Shown: positions 22,391-31,888, counted from the stretch's first letter. The stretch: 36,495 nt of DNA from Holdemanella sp. MSK.7.32 (GCF_024460475.1 NZ_JANFYN010000023.1:1-36495); one strand, 5' to 3'. Program-made: numbers and translations. Notes: generated by a model from the sequence alone, not told the origin.

Positions 22391-23649
22391 AAATAAAAGT
22401 AACACCAAGTAAAGTACATGGAAATGTAAAAATACCCGCATCCAAATCTATGGCGCATAGAGCATTGATTTGCGCCTCATTAAGTGATGGTACAAGTCTT
22501 GTTTCTAATGTCACAAACTCAAAGGATATTGAAGCAACCGTTGGCTGCATGAAAGCTTTGGGTGCTATAATTAAACAAATCGATGAAACTACATATGAAG
22601 TAACAGGTACTAATCTTTTTAAACAAGAAGGAAATATTACGTGTAATGCGAATGAATCTGGTTCTACTTTACGCTTCTTGATTCCACTTGCTGCATGTAC
22701 AAATGCCAAAGTTAAATTTTTAGGTCAAGGAAGATTGCTTCAAAGACCTATGGATGTATATGCGAATGAATTTAAAGAACAAAACATTGAATTTAATCAA
22801 TCCGATAAAGAAATCATTGTGAGTGGAAATCTACAAGCAAAAGACTATGTTGTACAAGGAGATATTTCAAGTCAGTTTATTACAGGCTTCATGTTTGTCC
22901 TTCCATTATTAGATCAAGATAGTACACTAACAATTACTGAGCCTTATGAATCAAAGAGCTATGTAAATCTTACGATTCAAATGTTAGCGAAATTTGGCAT
23001 TGAAATTTTGGAAACAAGTTCAAATTCATATTTAATAAAAGGAAACCAACACTATAAAGCACAAGACGTTTCTGTAGAAGGAGACTTTTCTCAGTTAGCC
23101 TTTTTTGCGGTATTAGGCACTTTAAACAATACTCTTTCATGCTCCAACATGGACATGTCAAGTAAACAAGGAGATAAAGCCATTTTAGATTGTATTCCTA
23201 GTTTTACAAGTGACAAGGATACGATCACATTCACAAAAAAACAACCTGCACCACAAACTATCGACTTATCTAATTGTCCAGATTTAGGGCCAATCTTATG
23301 TGTCTTGGCCAGCTTCACAAATGGCGAAACCAATATTGTGAATGCAGCTCGTTTACGCATGAAAGAAAGTGATCGTATTCTAGCTATGGAAACAGAATTA
23401 AAAAAATGGGGTGTAGATATTACTTCTACATTTGATTCCATTCAAATTCATGGTAAAGAACACTATAAATCAAATAGTACAGTAGAAATCTTTGGACATA
23501 ATGATCACCGTATTGTTATGGCAATGACGGTATTTGGATTATGTGCAGGTTCCGAATGTATTATTGATGATGCTCAAGCCATCACAAAGAGTTACCCTAC
23601 TTTCTTTGAAGACATTCAAAACTTAGGTGGAAAGGTTGAGATTCTATGA
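22387..23649 (+). CDS. aroA: EPSP synthase (3-phosphoshikimate 1-carboxyvinyltransferase)
   Basis: A 420-residue two-domain enzyme. KIPASKSMAHRALICASLSDG binds shikimate phosphate, ESGSTLRFLIPLAA is the classical signature, and the C-terminal RLRMKESDRILAMETEL and DHRIVMAMTVFGL blocks are complete. In the segment aligned with the inhibitor-binding loop it reads NANESGSTLRF, that is NESG rather than the NAGTAMR of E. coli, as in class II-like enzymes. Start and stop overlap its neighbours by 4 bp. Confidence 0.96.
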   Translation: MKIKVTPSKVHGNVKIPASKSMAHRALICASLSDGTSLVSNVTNSKDIEATVGCMKALGAIIKQIDETTYEVTGTNLFKQEGNITCNANESGSTLRFLIPLAACTNAKVKFLGQGRLLQRPMDVYANEFKEQNIEFNQSDKEIIVSGNLQAKDYVVQGDISSQFITGFMFVLPLLDQDSTLTITEPYESKSYVNLTIQMLAKFGIEILETSSNSYLIKGNQHYKAQDVSVEGDFSQLAFFAVLGTLNNTLSCSNMDMSSKQGDKAILDCIPSFTSDKDTITFTKKQPAPQTIDLSNCPDLGPILCVLASFTNGETNIVNAARLRMKESDRILAMETELKKWGVDITSTFDSIQIHGKEHYKSNSTVEIFGHNDHRIVMAMTVFGLCAGSECIIDDAQAITKSYPTFFEDIQNLGGKVEIL

Positions 23650-24500
23650 CAAATATTGCGATTATAGGACTTGGATTAATGGGAGCGAGTTTTGCGAAGA
23701 AACTAACACGCTTAAACTACAATGTTTATGGTATTGATGTTTCTAAACAAACGATTGATAAAGCCAAAGAATTAAAAATCATCATAGATGGTAGCACAAA
23801 TCCTTTAGATGTCATTTCAAAGTGTGATACATTTATCTTCTGTTTATATCCAACTAAAATTCTTCCTTGGATTGAAGTCTATCAGAATGATATTCCTAAA
23901 AATTCATTATTAATGGATATTAGTGGTGTAAAGACAAATATTGTCAAACCCATTCAAGATGTATTACGAGAAGATCTTGAATTATTAAGCATTCACCCCA
24001 TGTGTGGTAGAGAATCTCGTGGTATTGAATTTAGTGATGAAACGATTTTTAAAGGTTCAAACTTTATTCTTGTTCCTACTCAAAAGAATAAAAATGAAAC
24101 AGTTGAAGCTGTAAAAGAATTAGCTAATAAGATGGAATTTGGTAGAATCTGTACTCTATCCATTGAAGAGCATGATAAAATGATTGGCTTTTTATCTCAA
24201 TTAACCCATGTCATTGCGGTATCTTTAATGAATACACATGATAATGCACATCTTGTAGAATATACGGGAGATAGCTTTCGGGATTTAACGCGTATTGCGA
24301 AAATCAATGAAGATTTATGGACGGAACTCTTCATTATGAATAAAAATATTTTATTAGATGAAATCAACCAGTTTATCGATTCGATCTCTCACTTTAGAGA
24401 TTCTTTAGAACAAGAAGATACACAAGAAATGAAACGTCTATTCATTCAATCCACAAAGCGTAGAGATAAATTTAATAAAACCGATGCGAAGAAGAGATAA
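23646..24500 (+). CDS. tyrA: prephenate dehydrogenase
   Basis: A 284-residue NAD(P)-dependent enzyme for tyrosine synthesis. The Rossmann fingerprint IAIIGLGLMGASFAKKL begins at residue 3, LLSIHPMCGRESRGIEF holds the catalytic His, and the helical C-terminal domain with FLSQLTHVIAVSLM is present. No chorismate mutase or ACT domain is fused. It is last in the aroBCA-tyrA operon (4-bp overlap) and is followed by a strong terminator. aroF, aroD, aroE, aroK and pheA are not in the window. Confidence 0.94.
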   Translation: MTNIAIIGLGLMGASFAKKLTRLNYNVYGIDVSKQTIDKAKELKIIIDGSTNPLDVISKCDTFIFCLYPTKILPWIEVYQNDIPKNSLLMDISGVKTNIVKPIQDVLREDLELLSIHPMCGRESRGIEFSDETIFKGSNFILVPTQKNKNETVEAVKELANKMEFGRICTLSIEEHDKMIGFLSQLTHVIAVSLMNTHDNAHLVEYTGDSFRDLTRIAKINEDLWTELFIMNKNILLDEINQFIDSISHFRDSLEQEDTQEMKRLFIQSTKRRDKFNKTDAKKR

Positions 24501-24515
24501 TACTCTTCTTTTTTT
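24489..24515 (+). terminator. terminator of the aro-tyrA operon
   Basis: AAGAAGAG pairs with CTCTTCTT (6-nt loop) and is followed by five further T residues. The tyrA stop codon lies in the loop. Confidence 0.88.
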
Positions 24516-24554
24516 ACATTTTTTTTGGCATAATAAAAAGTGGAGGTTTTACAA

Positions 24555-25409
24555 ATGAAAACGAATACATTAAAAAGCTTTTTAACTATCACACTTGCCA
24601 TGTTTATCATCAGTGTCGCCATATATTTCTTCTTAATTCCTAGTGAAGTTATCACTGGAAGTGTTACTGGTTTAGCTATGGTTTTAGCTAAAATCACAAG
24701 CCTATCTATTTCTACACTTACCTTTGTGCTCAACGCCTTATTGTTGATTCTAGGTATCGTCCTAATTGGTAAAGAGTTTGGGGCAAAAACGATTTATGCC
24801 TCTTTATTATTACCTTTATTTCTAGCCGTATTTGAAAGAATCTATCCAAACAATATTTCTTTAACACAAAATGCTGTTTTTGACATGGCTACATATATAT
24901 TGATTTTAGCTTTTGGACAAACCATACTATTTCGTGTAAACGCATCGAGTGGTGGAACAGATATTATTGCGAAAATCGTCAATAAATATACACATATGGA
25001 TTTAGGCAAAGCTTGTACATTAGTAGGTCTACTCATTTGTACAACAAGTCTAATTGTATATGATATTGGTGCTTTAGTGGTTGGTGCTTTGGCAACCCTA
25101 GCCAATGGTCAGGCTGTAGATTATTTTATTGATGGTTTTAATAAGAAAAAGAAGATTTGTATCTTATCCAAAGAATATGAAGTGATTCAAGATTATATTA
25201 TGAACACATTAAAGCGTGGCGTTACTTTATATTCGGCAAAAGGTGGTTATGATAAGACAGAGCATACAGAGCTTGTCACAATCATGGCTACAAATGAATA
25301 TAAAAAATTACTATATTATCTTCAAGAAAGTAATATTGAAGCTTTTGTAACAGTATCAACAGTTAATGAAGTCATCGGTACTTGGAATAATAAGAAAAAT
25401 CACATTTAA
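24555..25409 (+). CDS. YitT-family membrane protein
   Basis: A 284-residue protein with five or six membrane segments (DUF161) in residues about 5-190, including the conserved PSEVITGSVTGLAMVL and NASSGGTDIIAKIVNKYT motifs, and a C-terminal cytosolic DUF2179 domain (TLKRGVTLYSAKGGYDKTEH...). Function in bacteria is not settled; a transport role is assumed. The ATG at 24555 was chosen over a GTG at 24540 because GGAGG sits 8 nt upstream. It stands alone after the aro operon. The 126 bp that follow hold only a terminator. Confidence 0.88.
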   Translation: MKTNTLKSFLTITLAMFIISVAIYFFLIPSEVITGSVTGLAMVLAKITSLSISTLTFVLNALLLILGIVLIGKEFGAKTIYASLLLPLFLAVFERIYPNNISLTQNAVFDMATYILILAFGQTILFRVNASSGGTDIIAKIVNKYTHMDLGKACTLVGLLICTTSLIVYDIGALVVGALATLANGQAVDYFIDGFNKKKKICILSKEYEVIQDYIMNTLKRGVTLYSAKGGYDKTEHTELVTIMATNEYKKLLYYLQESNIEAFVTVSTVNEVIGTWNNKKNHI

Positions 25410-25502
25410 AAGGACTCAGTCTCATAGTTTAATTGCATTTTCGATAATCCTTTTTGTATTTGAAATGGATTGTGATATTTTGTTTTTAATATACAAGAAA
25501 AG

Positions 25503-25534
25503 ACTGTAGCGAATCACATATCGCTACAGTTTTC
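25503..25534. terminator. bidirectional terminator between yitT-like gene and PTS operon
   Basis: ACTGTAGCGA pairs perfectly with TCGCTACAGT around an 8-nt loop, with T-rich tails on both strands. Confidence 0.88.
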
Positions 25535-25535
25535 T

Positions 25536-26003
25536 TTATTTATATTGAACTTTTATTAAAGGTTTGTCTAATTGATTGCCTTTTTCCAATTTAGAAATAC
25601 GCTCATTATTAACAACTACCATCATCGTAATCGTATTATACCCTTTTTCTTCAATCATTTCTTTATCGAAACATATAATAGGCTGACCTTTATTTACTCT
25701 ATCATTTATATTCACTTTCTTAACGAATCCTTCGCCTTTTAATTCGACTGTATCCAATCCAACATGAATCAATATTTCAATACCATCATCTGATTGAATC
25801 CCAATCGCATGAAGGCTATCTTGTATCATAACAACTTGACCATCAATAGGTGAAATAATTTCTCCATCACTCGGGTTGATTGCGATTCCATCACCTAGTA
25901 ATTTGTCTGCAAAAACTGAATCAGGAACATTTTCAATAGGCACAATATCTCCTTGCGCGCATGTAAAGATTTCTAATTCATTAACTTTCTTTCTAAAAAA
26001 CAT
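25536..26003 (-). CDS. PTS glucose-type EIIA component
   Basis: A 155-residue soluble phosphocarrier. His80 in EILIHVGLDTVEL is the phosphorylated residue and His65 in LHAIGIQ the assisting one; SPIDGQVV and the C-terminal TMMVVVNN complete the Crr-like fold. It takes phosphate from HPr and passes it to the EIIB cysteine of the gene just upstream, whose stop overlaps its ATG by one base. Last gene of the GH4-PTS operon. Confidence 0.95.
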   Translation of the reverse strand: MFFRKKVNELEIFTCAQGDIVPIENVPDSVFADKLLGDGIAINPSDGEIISPIDGQVVMIQDSLHAIGIQSDDGIEILIHVGLDTVELKGEGFVKKVNINDRVNKGQPIICFDKEMIEEKGYNTITMMVVVNNERISKLEKGNQLDKPLIKVQYK

Positions 26004-27610
26004 TATTGACTCACTTTCTCTACATATTCTTCAAAATCACTTTTTATAACTGTTACCTGTGGACCATAAATGATTTGAATTCCTTTACCCTTTTTAATTA
26101 ATCCTTTTGATCCTGATTCTTTTAACAATTCTTCATTCACTAAATTTTCATCTACAACAGTTAAGCGAAGTCGAGTTGCACAAGCATCAATATCCACTAA
26201 ATTATCAACTCCACCTACACCTTCTAGAATTAATTCTGATTTCGTGTTATTTTTATTTTTCAAATCCTCTTTAGTATACAGCTTAATATTTGTTGAATTT
26301 TCTTCGCGTCCTGGTGTCATAATATTAAATTTCTTAATCAAGAATGAGAAGATTAAATAGTATCCTATCGCGTAGATTACAAATAAAACTAACATCATTG
26401 GCCAATTTGTCTTTGTTGGTCCTTGAAGCAATCCATAGAGTGTAAAGTCAATCAAACCACATGAGAAAGTTGTTCCAATACAAATATTCAATAGATGACA
26501 TAACAAGAATGATAAACCTGCTAAACCGCAGTGTAAAACAAATAGTCCTGGAGCAATAAATAAGAATGTAAATTCAATAGGTTCAGTAATACCTGTTAAG
26601 AATGAAGTTAAACCTGCTGAAAACAATAAACCGGCTACGACTTTCTTATTTTCAGGTCTAGCACATTTATACATAGCATATGCCGCTGCAGGTAATCCTG
26701 CCATCATAAATGAATATTTACCACTCATAAAACGACATGCATCTACGCTAAAGCGTACCGTATTTGGTGATGCCAATTCTGCAAAGAAGATATTTTGTGC
26801 ACCTGCAACTACAACTCCATCAATAGTTGCCGTTCCACCAAGTGCTGTCTGCCAAAATGGGATGTAGAATACATGATGAAGACCAAATGGAATCAATGCA
26901 CGTTCAAGGAATCCAAAAATAAATGTTCCTGCATATCCAGAAGCTGTTACTAGATTACCTAATGTGAAGATTCCACTTTGTACAAATGGCCATACAAAGA
27001 AACAAAGAATTCCTACGAAAATATACACGATAGTACTGATAATTGGTACGAATCGAACTCCTGAAAAGAATGATAATGCCATAGGCAATTCTTGTTTGTA
27101 GAACTTATTGTGTAATGCTGCAACTCCTAATCCTACAATAATTCCTCCAAATACACCCATTTCTAAAGATGTAATTCCTAGTACACTAGATAATTGTCCT
27201 TGCAAAACAAAATCTGCCTGACTTCCATCTGGAAGAATATAACCAGAAATCTTTAGCATCGCATTAATAGATGTGTGCATTACAATAAACGCAATTCCAG
27301 ATGATAAAACTGCAACGGCCTTTTCTTTTCTTGCCATACCTAGTGCAACTGCTAATGCGAAAATCAAAGGTAAATTTCCGAAGATTGCTGTACCTACCTG
27401 AGACATAATCGTTAACAAACCATTTAATACAGTTCCTGATCCTAATAATCCTGTTAAATGATATGTCTCAATCGTTGTTTGATTTGTAAACGAAGAACCT
27501 AATCCCAACAAAAGTCCTGCGATTGGTAAAACAGATACTGGTAAAAAGAAAGACTTTCCTACCTGCTGGATCGTAGCAAAAAACTTTCCAGACTCTTTAG
27601 ACTTATTCAT
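26003..27610 (-). CDS. PTS EIICB permease, glucose/glucoside class
   Basis: A 535-residue membrane protein. The EIIC part (about 1-425) has around ten membrane helices and the conserved GITEPIEFTFLFIAPGLF block; a hydrophilic linker leads to EIIB with the phosphorylated Cys477 in DIDACATRLRL. The family is that of glucose, maltose and N-acetylglucosamine/glucoside permeases, and EIIA is encoded separately downstream. Because a GH4 phospho-glucosidase heads the operon, a glucoside disaccharide is the likely substrate rather than free glucose. The start follows an AGGAGG site by about 6-8 nt. Confidence 0.93.
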   Translation of the reverse strand: MNKSKESGKFFATIQQVGKSFFLPVSVLPIAGLLLGLGSSFTNQTTIETYHLTGLLGSGTVLNGLLTIMSQVGTAIFGNLPLIFALAVALGMARKEKAVAVLSSGIAFIVMHTSINAMLKISGYILPDGSQADFVLQGQLSSVLGITSLEMGVFGGIIVGLGVAALHNKFYKQELPMALSFFSGVRFVPIISTIVYIFVGILCFFVWPFVQSGIFTLGNLVTASGYAGTFIFGFLERALIPFGLHHVFYIPFWQTALGGTATIDGVVVAGAQNIFFAELASPNTVRFSVDACRFMSGKYSFMMAGLPAAAYAMYKCARPENKKVVAGLLFSAGLTSFLTGITEPIEFTFLFIAPGLFVLHCGLAGLSFLLCHLLNICIGTTFSCGLIDFTLYGLLQGPTKTNWPMMLVLFVIYAIGYYLIFSFLIKKFNIMTPGREENSTNIKLYTKEDLKNKNNTKSELILEGVGGVDNLVDIDACATRLRLTVVDENLVNEELLKESGSKGLIKKGKGIQIIYGPQVTVIKSDFEEYVEKVSQ

Positions 27611-27624
27611 ATTTCATTTTCCTC

Positions 27625-28656
27625 CTAATAAAATTGATACATTGTCGTTGAAATAAAATTTTTATTTGAATCAAAAATTGGTTTTTCAAAACCCTTTGTG
27701 TTAATAGCATTTGGAAAATAATCCGGTTCCATACAAAATGCATCATACTTTTTATAAACAACCCCATTTTTACCTATTGTATTTTTTAATGAATTTGATG
27801 TATAAAACTGCATTCCTGGCATATCCGAGTACACATCCATATGTATTCCACTTTTCATACTTCTAGTTTGAGCAATTAATCGAAATCCCGTATGAGGATG
27901 ATCGAGTACATAGTTATGGTCATATCCTTTTTCAATTTGTAACTGGTGATAATTTGCGTTCAATCTATCTTTAATAAATGAATACTTTGTTAAATCCATT
28001 GGTGTATTTTTTACTTCTCTAATTTCACCAGTTGGAATTATATCTTCATCAACAGGCGTAAATGATTTCGCATGAATACAGAACTCTGTAGAAAATATAT
28101 TTTCTCCCAAATTAAAATATGTATGATTCGTAACGTTTAAAATCGTTCTTTTATTTGGTGTCGCAAAGTATGACAATATCAATCCATTTGTCTCTGTCAA
28201 TGTATATGTCATCTTTATATAGACTTCGCCTGGAAAACCTTGCTCCATATCACAACTTAAATAAGATAAACATACAGAATTTTCACCAGTGATTTCAAAA
28301 TCCCAAATCACTTTATGAAATCCATGCTCTTTGTCACTATGAATATTATGGTTTCCTCTATTCTTATCTAATAAATATGTTTTGCCATCCAATTCAAATT
28401 TTGCATTCGATATACGATTTACATTGCGACCTACCGTTGCCCCAAACATTGGATGATTATCAAGATATTCTTCTAATGAGTCATATCCCAATACTACATC
28501 CTGAAAATTACCCTTTTTATCTTTAACAAACAAGGATATTAGAATAGCACCAAAATTAGTGATTACTGCTTTCATTCCTTGTTTATTTACGATTTCAAAC
28601 TTGTAAACTTCTTTGCCCGATGGATGTATTCCAAATATTTCTTTTTTAACGCTCAT
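27625..28656 (-). CDS. galM: aldose 1-epimerase
   Basis: A 343-residue mutarotase. NVTNHTYFNLG contains the conserved catalytic His, HNYVLDH the second conserved region, and the C-terminal FCMEPDYFPNAIN the catalytic Glu. It interconverts alpha and beta sugar anomers. The ATG at 28656 overlaps the GH4 3' end by 11 bp, so translation is probably coupled. Its place in a GH4-PTS operon suggests that it equilibrates the free sugar released by the glucosidase before it enters a kinase. Confidence 0.92.
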   Translation of the reverse strand: MSVKKEIFGIHPSGKEVYKFEIVNKQGMKAVITNFGAILISLFVKDKKGNFQDVVLGYDSLEEYLDNHPMFGATVGRNVNRISNAKFELDGKTYLLDKNRGNHNIHSDKEHGFHKVIWDFEITGENSVCLSYLSCDMEQGFPGEVYIKMTYTLTETNGLILSYFATPNKRTILNVTNHTYFNLGENIFSTEFCIHAKSFTPVDEDIIPTGEIREVKNTPMDLTKYSFIKDRLNANYHQLQIEKGYDHNYVLDHPHTGFRLIAQTRSMKSGIHMDVYSDMPGMQFYTSNSLKNTIGKNGVVYKKYDAFCMEPDYFPNAINTKGFEKPIFDSNKNFISTTMYQFY

Positions 28657-30037
28657 GAGCAATAATCTCGTTTACTACTGAATCTTTGATTGTTACATTT
28701 TCTTTTTCTAATTTTTCAATTGTAGACTTAAATTGTGGTAAATAATTCTTATGTGCAATCAACAATTCATCCAAAACACGTTTTGCATTTTCTCCCGATG
28801 GAATCAATTCATTTAATGTAAATGCTTCAAGTGCAATTCCATAATTACCTGTAACTGCAGCTTCAATTGTACATTCTTCCATTGCCTTCATACATTGAAG
28901 CCATCCTCTTTGTGCACTTGGTAATTTTCCCCAAGCAACAGGCATTGCTCCTTTTGCTCCAATATAGCAACTTACTTCAACAATTGAATCTTCTGGCAAT
29001 TCTGGAATTGCTCCTCTATTTTTTGTGCTGACAACCATATGAGTCTGCTTATTGTTATAAATCGCATTGATACATTCACACGCTGCATCGCTGTAATAAG
29101 CTCCACCACGTTTTGATAACTCTTCCGGTTTATGATCTAAATTCGGATTTTTATATAATTCAAACAATTTATTTTCTGTTTCTTTTACTTGTTGACCACG
29201 AGTACCAATTGTTTCATATTCCATCAAACTATGCTCTAACATTTCTTGTTGACGATAATAATATCTATGGTATCCACAAGGAATCATATTCATTTCTCTG
29301 ATTTGTTCTCCAAAGAAAGGAACGTTATTGATGTTTGCTGGAAGACCAACATCTTTTCCATCCAACATAGCATCAATCACTTTACTTGTTAATTCATTTC
29401 CATCTTTATCATATACTTTGTGCCAATGAAAGTGATTTAACCCTACGAATTGATAAATCAACTCATTTGGATCTACATTTAATGCAATAGGCTCTTTCAT
29501 CATAGCAATCGTTGGAACATTACATAAACCGATACAACGATCCCACTTTCCGTATTTAATAACTGCTTCAGTTACCATTCCACTTGGATTTGTAAAATTA
29601 ATTAACCATGCATTTGGACATAATTCTTTCATATCCTCTACAATATCAAGAATTACAGGAATTGTTCTAAACGCTTTAAAAATTCCTCCTGCTCCATTTG
29701 TTTCTTGTCCTAACATTCCATAAGACAAAGGAATTCTCTCGTCTTTAATTCTAGCTTCCAATAAGCCCACTCTAAATTGTGTTGTAACAAAATCCGCATT
29801 TTTTAATGCCTCTCTACGATCAAAGGTTACATGCACTTTTACATCATAGCCTGCTGCATCCCACATACGTTGTGACATTTTAGCATCAATATTTACTTTT
29901 TCTTTTCCTTGTTCAATATCGACAAGCCAGATTTCCTTAATAGGAAGTTCATTGTAACGTTTAATAAAACCTTCCATCAATTCAGGTGTATAACTGCTTC
30001 CGCCACCAATCGTAACAATTTTCAATCCTTTTTCCAT
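28646..30037 (-). CDS. family 4 glycosidase, probable 6-phospho-beta-glucosidase
   Basis: A 463-residue NAD- and Mn-dependent GH4 enzyme. VTIGGGSSYTPEL binds NAD, NGAGGIFKAFRTIPV and WLINFTNPSGMVTEAV are core motifs, and the metal ligands are the Cys of GLCNVP and a His in GLNHFHW. The Cys-Asn-Val-Pro form is the one that I associate with phospho-beta-glucosidases (LicH/CelF type) rather than phospho-alpha-glucosidases, so beta is favoured. It cleaves a sugar imported as 6-phosphate by the downstream PTS. First gene of the operon, with a GGAG ribosome site. Confidence 0.9.
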   Translation of the reverse strand: MEKGLKIVTIGGGSSYTPELMEGFIKRYNELPIKEIWLVDIEQGKEKVNIDAKMSQRMWDAAGYDVKVHVTFDRREALKNADFVTTQFRVGLLEARIKDERIPLSYGMLGQETNGAGGIFKAFRTIPVILDIVEDMKELCPNAWLINFTNPSGMVTEAVIKYGKWDRCIGLCNVPTIAMMKEPIALNVDPNELIYQFVGLNHFHWHKVYDKDGNELTSKVIDAMLDGKDVGLPANINNVPFFGEQIREMNMIPCGYHRYYYRQQEMLEHSLMEYETIGTRGQQVKETENKLFELYKNPNLDHKPEELSKRGGAYYSDAACECINAIYNNKQTHMVVSTKNRGAIPELPEDSIVEVSCYIGAKGAMPVAWGKLPSAQRGWLQCMKAMEECTIEAAVTGNYGIALEAFTLNELIPSGENAKRVLDELLIAHKNYLPQFKSTIEKLEKENVTIKDSVVNEIIAHER

Positions 30038-30067
30038 AATGTTTTCTCCTTTTCTATTGATAGCTTT

Positions 30068-30096
30068 AATTTACATTTCACCCAATTGTTATTCAA
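30068..30096 (-). promoter_or_regulatory. candidate promoter of the GH4-PTS operon
   Basis: On the minus strand -35 TTGAAT (30096-30091) and -10 TAAATT (30073-30068) are 17 bp apart, about 30 bp before the GH4 start. Confidence 0.5.
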
Positions 30097-30135
30097 TATG
30101 CCCAAGAATCGTAGATAGTTTTTTCTACACAAAAT

Positions 30136-30176
30136 AAAAAAGATTCAAAAAAATCTGAAACTTTTTGAATCTTTTT
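30136..30176. terminator. terminator of the rpiR-type gene
   Basis: A 15-bp stem AAAAAGATTCAAAAA / TTTTTGAATCTTTTT has a loop of about 11 nt. The regulator's stop codon lies at the edge of the stem. It separates the regulator transcript from the GH4 operon. Confidence 0.8.
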
Positions 30177-31032
30177 AATCCTCTGGTCGATCATCCATAT
30201 AATCAATTGAATCATAAATATATTTTGTATTCTTTTTTCTTTTCTCATTATAAATACAACTATACAAAACATCCATAATATATTGCATAGCTATATGACT
30301 TGAAAACTGAGACATTCTATCTCGATTATTTTCAGAATCACTAATCGATAAATGATATGTCACATATTGAGAATAATAATTACTTCCTGCTTTTCCAATT
30401 TGTATAACTTTCACACCTTTTTCATATAATTTTTTTACAATTGGCAATATAAATGTAGCCTTTCCCGAATAAGATAGAATAATCGCTACGTGTTTTTGGT
30501 CCGAAGCCAATACAGTTAATCTTTGATTATAAAAGCTGCTTGGACAGTTTACACTTCTTCCAATAGTCAACATTTTATCTTGAAAATTTTCTGCTATATT
30601 TGAATTATGGGCATGAGTATAAACATCAATTACATCTGCCGAATCTATTAATTGTGAAACTGCTTTGATTTGGTCTAAATCAACATATTCAAATGTATCT
30701 TTAATAGCCTTCTCATAAAGTTCTAAAAGCTTAAAAGCTATCTGTCTAGGATTATCCTTTGCCTGAAATGGATAATTCACATTGATATAGGAATTATTTT
30801 CTAATAAATCAGCATTTTCTTTTGCGATACTCACTTTTAAATCATTGAATCCATTAAACCCAATCTTTTTCACAAAACGATGAATCGCAGATTTTGATAT
30901 AAATAGTATATCAGCCAATTCTTGAATCTTTAGTTTCGTAACCGCATCTTTATTATTTAAAATATAAGATGCAATTTCTGACTCTAGCGGTGTCATAGAA
31001 TCACATAGTTCTATCCTTTTTTCCAATTTCAT
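30175..31032 (-). CDS. RpiR-family sugar-phosphate regulator
   Basis: A 285-residue regulator. The N-terminal HTH (residues about 1-80) includes IQELADILFISKSAIHRFVKKIGFNGFNDLK. The C-terminal SIS domain (about 120-260) has VIDVYTHAHNSNIAENFQDKM and VAIILSYSGKATFILPIVKKLYEKG for binding a phosphosugar. Such proteins control the neighbouring sugar operon, here GH4-PTS, in response to a sugar phosphate. The ATG at 31032 follows GGAGG by 8 nt; an upstream in-frame TTG is unlikely. A 12-bp palindrome lies 32 bp upstream and may be its own operator. Confidence 0.92.
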   Translation of the reverse strand: MKLEKRIELCDSMTPLESEIASYILNNKDAVTKLKIQELADILFISKSAIHRFVKKIGFNGFNDLKVSIAKENADLLENNSYINVNYPFQAKDNPRQIAFKLLELYEKAIKDTFEYVDLDQIKAVSQLIDSADVIDVYTHAHNSNIAENFQDKMLTIGRSVNCPSSFYNQRLTVLASDQKHVAIILSYSGKATFILPIVKKLYEKGVKVIQIGKAGSNYYSQYVTYHLSISDSENNRDRMSQFSSHIAMQYIMDVLYSCIYNEKRKKNTKYIYDSIDYMDDRPED

Positions 31033-31063
31033 GTTATACACCTCCAACTATTCCAATAATATC

Positions 31064-31075
31064 TAAGAATTCTTA
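31064..31075. promoter_or_regulatory. palindrome TAAGAATTCTTA upstream of the RpiR gene
   Basis: A perfect 12-bp palindrome in the untranslated region of the regulator gene. The half-site AAGAAT recurs near 30105 upstream of the GH4 promoter. An autoregulatory operator is plausible. Confidence 0.4.
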
Positions 31076-31110
31076 AAATATAAAGAGAAAAATTAATAAA
31101 AGCATACTAT

Positions 31111-31151
31111 TCACTTTCAAAAGTTTAAAAAATTTCATTTTTTGAAAGTGA
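31111..31151. repeat. 12-bp inverted repeat of unclear role
   Basis: TCACTTTCAAAA (31111-31122) and TTTTGAAAGTGA (31140-31151) form a perfect stem with a 17-nt AT-rich loop. It lies between the RpiR gene and the istB fragment. It may be a terminator for the dead insertion sequence or a remnant of its end. Confidence 0.5.
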
Positions 31152-31214
31152 GGCAATACTATGAAAACCATTTGATAGTGGTAATTTAAAGATAACCAAT
31201 TTGGATCGCATTAT

Positions 31215-31550
31215 TTAGTTTTCAAATGAATCCATTACGTCTTTTATTCTATATGATGGACCTACTATACTGACTATATGTGAATGATGCAGTAGTCGAT
31301 CAAGTATCGCATTTGCTATTACAGGATCTCCGAATATAGTTGACCATTTAGACAGATTCTTATTTGTTGTAATTATAGTTGATCGTTGTTCATATCGCCT
31401 TGATATTAACTGGAAAAACAGATTCGCATCTTCTTTGTCTAAATTGATATATCCAATCTCATCTATTATCAGCAGTTTCTGGCGTGTAAAAAACTTAAGT
31501 CTTTGATCCAGTCTGTTCTCAGATTCAGCACGTTTCAATTGAAGCATCAA
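31215..31550 (-). pseudogene. istB: truncated IS21-family istB (helper ATPase)
   Basis: The C-terminal 110 residues or so of an IstB-like AAA+ ATPase, the helper of IS21 transposases. The segment RAESENRLDQRLKFF and the Walker B stretch KLLIIDEIGYI, then FFQLISRRYEQRSTIITTN and ILDRLLHHSHIV, are typical. The N-terminal half with Walker A is missing; homology ends sharply near 31555. No istA is present. There is no credible start, so it is a dead fragment. Confidence 0.88.
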
Positions 31551-31555
31551 TTCAC

Positions 31556-31705
31556 ATGATTACAAGCAATGGTGTTAAGTTAAAAATCAAGAATCAGTTA
31601 ATGTTTTTAAAAAAGAGAGTTTATCGAGATTACAATTATAACTTTAATCAAAAACTTAAATCTACATTTGACTATCTACTTGATGTGATTTACATCTATT
31701 ATTAA
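31556..31705 (+). pseudogene. possible transposase C-terminal remnant
   Basis: A 49-codon frame with SNGVKLKIKNQLMFLKKRVY and NYNFNQKL. The pattern of Asn-Gly, a run of basic/Ile residues and a YRxFNxF-like end is reminiscent of the C terminus of ISL3-type transposases, but the resemblance is loose and no other part of such an element is present. It abuts the istB break point. Confidence 0.3.
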
Positions 31706-31746
31706 TTTGTGTTAAACTACGATTGCAAGGAAAAACATTAGTTTTG

Positions 31747-31783
31747 AGGAGGCAGTCTTGGAAACGACACTGCTTCCTTTTTT
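31747..31783 (+). terminator. orphan strong terminator
   Basis: AGGAGGCAGT pairs with ACTGCTTCCT and is followed by a T tract. No intact gene precedes it on this strand, so it is left over from a lost element or ends a short RNA. A second inverted repeat, TTTATTTAG/CTAAATAAA (31785-31807), follows at once. Confidence 0.75.
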
Positions 31784-31888
31784 ATTTATTTAGCACAACT
31801 AAATAAACGACAAATAAAAAAGCCCATCAAATCATATAAAATGTAAACTGGTTCAAAAGTCAAGGACAAATATCTGACAGTTCTTGTT

